Position numbers and translations under genes: made by a program. This document shows, in pieces, positions 5,931 to 9,057 of a stretch of 9,057 bases of DNA; positions within the stretch are counted from its first letter, which is position 1; each line of letters opens with the position of its first letter. The stretch lies in NCBI GenBank assembly GCA_009785875.1, contig WQUF01000429.1, forward strand, positions 1 to 9,057, read 5' to 3'. The notes under the pieces are model-generated. The model was not told the DNA's origin and did not search any database. It saw only the letters and a list, made by a program, of their open reading frames with translations. Origin of the DNA: Oscillospiraceae bacterium (GTDB taxonomy: Bacteria > Bacillota > Clostridia > Clostridiales > Clostridiaceae).

Positions 5931-6925
5931 TAAATCTTCACCCCTTCCTTAGCCTCTTTTTGAATAAGCCAGCAAGCACTTATATGGGACTCGCTAATAT
6001 TTGTGACAGGTGGCATGTATTTAAGGCAAACTTTCATGCATTTCCTGCAACGAGGTGCAAATGGGCAGCCTTCAGGTGGATTTAACATATCCGGAGTGGT
6101 ACCTTCAATAGGGACGAGGCGCTCTTTCTGACCCTCTAGAAGCTTTGGTATGCTGTTTAAAAGACCTTTTGTGTATTCATGGCGAGGATTATAAAAAATA
6201 TCCTCAGCTGTACCATATTCCACGACTTTTCCACCGTACATAACAGCTATATTATCGCACATTTGGCTGACAATTCCTAGATCATGAGTTATCATTATGA
6301 TGCTAGTGTCAAACTTTTTTTTCAAATCCATCATGAGTTCCAGGATTTGAGCCTGAATGGTCACATCGAGAGCTGTGGTTGGTTCGTCAGCGATTAAAAG
6401 CTTAGGTTCGCATGCTAAAGCCATTGCTATCATGACTCTTTGGCGCATACCACCGCTGAGTTCATGAGGATACTGCTTCATACGATTTTCAGGCTCATTA
6501 ATCCCAACAAGCTTCAGAAGCTCAATTGCACGTGCCTTTGCCTGGCTTTTACTCCTATCGGAATGAAGCAGAATCACTTCACAAACTTGATTACCTATGG
6601 TATAGACAGGATTAAGGCTGGTTAATGGATCTTGAAATATTATGCTTTCCTCTTTACCGCGTATTTTTAACATTTCCTTCTCGCTCATGGTATCGATGCG
6701 CTTTCCTACAAAATAGGCCGACCCACTCACAACTCGCCCTGGATTCGGCACAAGTCCCATAAGGGTGTATGCGCTGACACTTTTTCCACTTCCACTTTCT
6801 CCGACAATTCCGAGGACTTCTCCCACTCTGACACGTATATCAACACCATTTAAAGCTTTTACCTCTCCTGCTGGGGTAAAAAATGACAGTCGAAGATCTT
6901 TTATCTCTACTAAGTAATCTTCCAT
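5930..6925 (-). CDS. oppD: Oligopeptide ABC transporter ATP-binding protein OppD
   Basis: This 331-residue ATPase works with OppF. Its ABC domain is complete: Walker A GESGSGKS (42-49), Q-loop Gln98 in IIFQDPLTSLNP, signature LSGGMRQR (156-163), Walker B LLIADEPT (176-183), the ALD D-loop (185-187) and switch His214. LSFFTPAGEVKALNGV near the N-terminus and LSGGMRQRVMIAMAL are typical of OppD/DppD. The C-terminal extension holds PPEGCPFAPRC and cysteines at 287, 293, 296, 300 and 318; four of these share exact positions with those in OppF. Some relatives, such as DppD of Thermoanaerobacter, are reported to bind a 4Fe-4S cluster here. The ATG at 6925 is supported by AAGGAGG 6 bases upstream, which is fused to the oppC stop codon. 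The end overlaps the oppF start. Confidence 0.93.
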   Translation of the reverse strand: MEDYLVEIKDLRLSFFTPAGEVKALNGVDIRVRVGEVLGIVGESGSGKSVSAYTLMGLVPNPGRVVSGSAYFVGKRIDTMSEKEMLKIRGKEESIIFQDPLTSLNPVYTIGNQVCEVILLHSDRSKSQAKARAIELLKLVGINEPENRMKQYPHELSGGMRQRVMIAMALACEPKLLIADEPTTALDVTIQAQILELMMDLKKKFDTSIIMITHDLGIVSQMCDNIAVMYGGKVVEYGTAEDIFYNPRHEYTKGLLNSIPKLLEGQKERLVPIEGTTPDMLNPPEGCPFAPRCRKCMKVCLKYMPPVTNISESHISACWLIQKEAKEGVKI

Positions 6926-6931
6926 ATGAAT

Positions 6932-6939
6932 CCTCCTTA
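6932..6939 (-). promoter_or_regulatory. Fused stop codon and ribosome binding site at the oppC-oppD junction
   Basis: TAAGGAGG at 6939-6932 contains the oppC stop (TAA, 6939-6937) and the oppD Shine-Dalgarno AAGGAGG (6938-6932), 6 bases before the oppD ATG. Ribosomes ending oppC sit on the oppD binding site, which favours coupled translation. Confidence 0.75.
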
Positions 6940-7986
6940 TTTTTTAAGCTTCGGGTCAAAGGCATCCCTGAGACCGTCGCCGAAGAGGTTAAGAGTTAAA
7001 ATAATAATGCTTATTAGTATTGCAGGGATAAAAAGTCGATGGGGAAAGCTTTGTAATCCTTGAATAGCATCCGTTGCTAAACTACCCAAAGATGGCATTG
7101 GAGCCGCTACGCCTATCCCAAGAAACGAAAGAAAACTTTCAGTAAATATCGCAGAAGGAATTTGCAGCGTTGTGGTGACGATAAGAGTTCCAATACAGTT
7201 TGTTAAAAGATGCTTACGTATAATTCTTCCTGTAGATGCTCCTAGTGCTTTAGCTGCTGTTATAAATTCGCTCTCCTTTAGTGTGAGTATCTGGCTTCTT
7301 ACTATACGTGCCATATTCATCCAGTAAAGCAAAGCAAAAACAATAAATATACAAATTAGTGGTACACCCACAATTCTTATCCAGCCTAATCCCGGCACAT
7401 TGTCAGATAAAGTCTGCAGAGGAAATTTCAGTGTAACCATGAGAAGTATTATGACTAATATATCAGGAACTGTAGAAATAATATCTACTATACGCATCAT
7501 GACCATGTCGACCCTTCCGCCTAAGTAACCCGATATGGCTCCATAAATCGAACCGATGATGAGGATCAGAATGCTCGCTCCTATTCCGACGAAAAGACTA
7601 ACCCGGGTTCCCATCATAACCCTGACAGTATAATCACGACCATGTCCATCAGTTCCAAAAATATGTGGAAATACTTTTTCTCCTGCATCGATTCGAGCTA
7701 TCTCCTGTGATGAATATTGCATAGGTGCTAAATTTTCGCTTCCACGTACCTGCTGCTCATATGTATAAGGATAAATTCCAGGAAGTACAAAAGCGAATAT
7801 CAATATTAAGATGATTATTCCAAAGCTGACCATGGCAAGTGGATTGCGGACAAGTCTCCTCATGCCATCTCGCCAAAAGCTTATGCTTTCTCGCATTATA
7901 ACCTGACTTTGCTTTTCCTTATCTGTAGCGGGGGAAAAGTCGGGGTGTTCAGGCAATACTTGCACATTTTCTAAGTCTTTAGCCAT
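6937..7986 (-). CDS. oppC: Oligopeptide ABC transporter permease OppC
   Basis: This 349-residue permease forms half of the membrane channel with OppB. A cytoplasmic N-terminal arm of about 50 residues precedes the first helix (about 51-71), and an extracytoplasmic loop with GTDGHGRD (111-118) follows; this motif is typical of OppC/DppC. Further helices lie near 129-153, 168-186, 206-224, 264-290 and 318-336. The EAA loop that contacts the ATPases reads EFITAAKALGASTGRIIRKH (240-259). The C-terminal GDGLRDAFDPKLKK is characteristic of the family. The length is somewhat above the roughly 300 residues of many members, partly because of the N-terminal arm and the loop at 75-110. The ATG at 7986 has AAGGAGG 11 bases upstream, fused to the oppB stop codon. 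Confidence 0.93.
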   Translation of the reverse strand: MAKDLENVQVLPEHPDFSPATDKEKQSQVIMRESISFWRDGMRRLVRNPLAMVSFGIIILILIFAFVLPGIYPYTYEQQVRGSENLAPMQYSSQEIARIDAGEKVFPHIFGTDGHGRDYTVRVMMGTRVSLFVGIGASILILIIGSIYGAISGYLGGRVDMVMMRIVDIISTVPDILVIILLMVTLKFPLQTLSDNVPGLGWIRIVGVPLICIFIVFALLYWMNMARIVRSQILTLKESEFITAAKALGASTGRIIRKHLLTNCIGTLIVTTTLQIPSAIFTESFLSFLGIGVAAPMPSLGSLATDAIQGLQSFPHRLFIPAILISIIILTLNLFGDGLRDAFDPKLKK

Positions 7987-7997
7987 TTTTTATACAC

Positions 7998-8005
7998 CCT
8001 CCTTA
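7998..8005 (-). promoter_or_regulatory. Fused stop codon and ribosome binding site at the oppB-oppC junction
   Basis: TAAGGAGG at 8005-7998 contains the oppB stop (TAA, 8005-8003) and the Shine-Dalgarno of oppC, 11 bases before its ATG at 7986. This is the same stop-plus-binding-site fusion as at oppC-oppD, with longer spacing. Confidence 0.7.
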
Positions 8006-8920
8006 TCTAAACTTTATGCGTGGATCTATGATCTTATACAGAATATCCACTAGCAGGTTCATAAATATGAGAATTACTGCAAGAAATATTGTGGTACCCA
8101 TTATCATGGGATAGTCCCTTTGAATGATAGAAGAGACATACTGTCCTCCAAGCCCTGGTATAGTCAATATTTTTTCAACCACCATGCTCCCTGTAACAAG
8201 ATATGCAAGAAGCGGACCGATATAAGTAATAACTGGTATAATTGCGTTCCTCAAGGCATGTTTAAATATGCGCATGATTAGTGGCACACCTTTTGCCTTT
8301 GCGGTTCTAATATAATCCTGCTCCATTACATCAAGAAGAGATGATCGGGTCAACCGTGCAACATAAGAGGTAGGCAGAAGAGCGAGAGCAAAAACAGGCA
8401 TGATATAGCTTAAGGGAGTATCAAGTCCTATCATTGGAAGCAACTGTAACCGCACCGCAAATATATACATCAGCAATGTACATATTACAAAACTAGGTAT
8501 GGCAACTCCTGCAGAACAAATGACAATTATTGTCCTGTCGATAGCTTTCCCTCTGTTAAAAGCAGCAAGAGAACCCAAAGGAACGCCTATCAAAAGAGCA
8601 AAACCCACAGCCATGAGTCCGAGCCTTGCAGAAACAGGAAATTTCGACGATATTATATCTGAGACGGTTCTACCTCGCTGTTTAATGCTTGGACCAAAGT
8701 CGCCATGGAGTGCATCTCTAATATATGTAGTATATTGCTGGAAAATAGGCTTATCCATACCATATTTAGCTTCGAGAGCTTTTGTAACTGCTGCAGTAGG
8801 TGCTTTTTCACTTAAGAAAGGTCCTCCAGGAACAAGGCGCATGAGAATAAAAGTTGCTGTAGCGACTATCCAGATTGTAAGTATGCCATAGATAACTCGC
8901 TTGAGCACATATTTTAACAA
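8003..8920 (-). CDS. oppB: Oligopeptide ABC transporter permease OppB
   Basis: This permease pairs with OppC to form the peptide channel. From the chosen TTG start it has 305 residues, the usual OppB length, and begins MLKYVLKRVIYG as family members do. Six helices can be placed at about 9-29, 94-121, 130-156, 171-190, 227-249 and 272-295. VPGGPF (30-35) follows the first helix, as in other OppB proteins. The EAA loop reads QDYIRTAKAKGVPLIMRIF (201-219), and the C-terminus DPRIKFR is typical. A frame open to another TTG at 8956 would add 12 residues, but TTG 8920 has AGAGGTGG 5 bases upstream and gives the standard N-terminus. It is the first gene of the operon, about 52 bases after the predicted transcription start. 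The TTG start may limit its translation. Confidence 0.9.
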   Translation of the reverse strand: MLKYVLKRVIYGILTIWIVATATFILMRLVPGGPFLSEKAPTAAVTKALEAKYGMDKPIFQQYTTYIRDALHGDFGPSIKQRGRTVSDIISSKFPVSARLGLMAVGFALLIGVPLGSLAAFNRGKAIDRTIIVICSAGVAIPSFVICTLLMYIFAVRLQLLPMIGLDTPLSYIMPVFALALLPTSYVARLTRSSLLDVMEQDYIRTAKAKGVPLIMRIFKHALRNAIIPVITYIGPLLAYLVTGSMVVEKILTIPGLGGQYVSSIIQRDYPMIMGTTIFLAVILIFMNLLVDILYKIIDPRIKFR

Positions 8921-8925
8921 ATTAA

Positions 8926-8933
8926 CCACCTCT
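8926..8933 (-). promoter_or_regulatory. Ribosome binding site supporting the TTG start of oppB at 8920
   Basis: On the minus strand AGAGGTGG is followed by TTAAT and then TTG at 8920-8918. The site is somewhat weaker than AGGAGG, but it decides between this start and the upstream TTG at 8956, which has no comparable site. Confidence 0.65.
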
Positions 8934-8978
8934 TTTATCAAGTTAGATCGGAACAATCAAGTTAAAATAATAAGTATA

Positions 8979-9007
8979 ATAATAATACATCCTAATTCAA
9001 AAGTCAA
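8979..9007 (-). promoter_or_regulatory. Sigma-A promoter of the oppBCDFA operon
   Basis: On the minus strand TTGACT (9007-9002, 5 of 6 to TTGACA) and TATTAT (8984-8979, 5 of 6 to TATAAT) are separated by exactly 17 bases. Transcription should start near 8972, giving a leader of about 52 bases before oppB. This is the best promoter match in the window and fits a single operon transcript. Confidence 0.7.
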
Positions 9008-9020
9008 TAGAGCTCAAAAT

Positions 9021-9035
9021 AGCTTAATTTAAGCT
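9021..9035. repeat. Perfect 15-base inverted repeat upstream of the opp promoter
   Basis: AGCTTAA-T-TTAAGCT is a perfect inverted repeat with a one-base centre. Its near end lies 13 bases upstream of the -35 box of the opp promoter, with the centre near -56, a typical place for an activator site. The sequence does not resemble the CodY motif (AATTTTCWGAAAATT), and the regulator is unknown. Confidence 0.4.
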
Positions 9036-9057
9036 TGTAACATATATTTATAAAAAG

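Noticed and set aside
8499..8891. A 130-codon plus-strand open frame inside oppB
   Set aside because: It is antisense to a clear permease gene, has no ribosome binding site and its translation resembles no protein family.
8921..8956. Longer oppB starting at TTG 8956 (12 extra residues)
   Set aside because: There is no ribosome binding site before it, while TTG 8920 has one and gives the usual OppB N-terminus.

Overview
The window is AT-rich DNA with strong AGGAGG-type ribosome binding sites, factor-independent terminators, a lipoprotein-anchored solute-binding protein and TTG starts. This points to a low-GC Gram-positive anaerobe of the Bacillota, most likely class Clostridia. The species cannot be named from the sequence alone. 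All family assignments come from reading motifs and recalling families; no database search was run.

Layout. Positions 1-94 (+) hold the last codons of a gene that enters from outside the window; they encode a membrane helix with a basic tail and are followed at once by a good terminator (96-132). A strong ribosome binding site then leads into a tiny reading frame (190-267) whose sequence continues in another frame to 281; it looks like the broken start of a small conserved clostridial gene. On the minus strand, 343-1212 encodes a secreted protein with a signal peptide, one bacterial Ig-like (Big_2) domain and a divergent NlpC/P60-type cysteine hydrolase domain. A 346-base divergent spacer with candidate promoters and several inverted repeats separates it from a plus-strand orphan ParB-like DNA-binding protein (1559-2830), which has an acidic N-terminal extension and altered CTP-binding motifs. 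A 385-base non-coding stretch follows.

The right two thirds is one minus-strand oligopeptide ABC transporter operon, read from right to left: oppB (8003-8920) - oppC (6937-7986) - oppD (5930-6925) - oppF (4953-5930) - oppA (3216-4919). A good sigma-A promoter (TTGACT, 17 bases, TATTAT) lies upstream of oppB and a clear terminator lies after oppA. OppA captures peptides outside the membrane, OppB and OppC form the channel, and OppD and OppF hydrolyse ATP. The genes are tightly packed: two junctions fuse the upstream stop codon to the next Shine-Dalgarno sequence (TAAGGAGG), one overlaps as TAATG, and the binding protein gene sits last. The first and last genes both appear to start with TTG.

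No RNA gene, CRISPR array, insertion sequence or prophage was seen. The transporter is an ordinary system. The parts least explained by known biology are the orphan ParB-like protein with its nearby palindromes and the small gene remnant at the left end.
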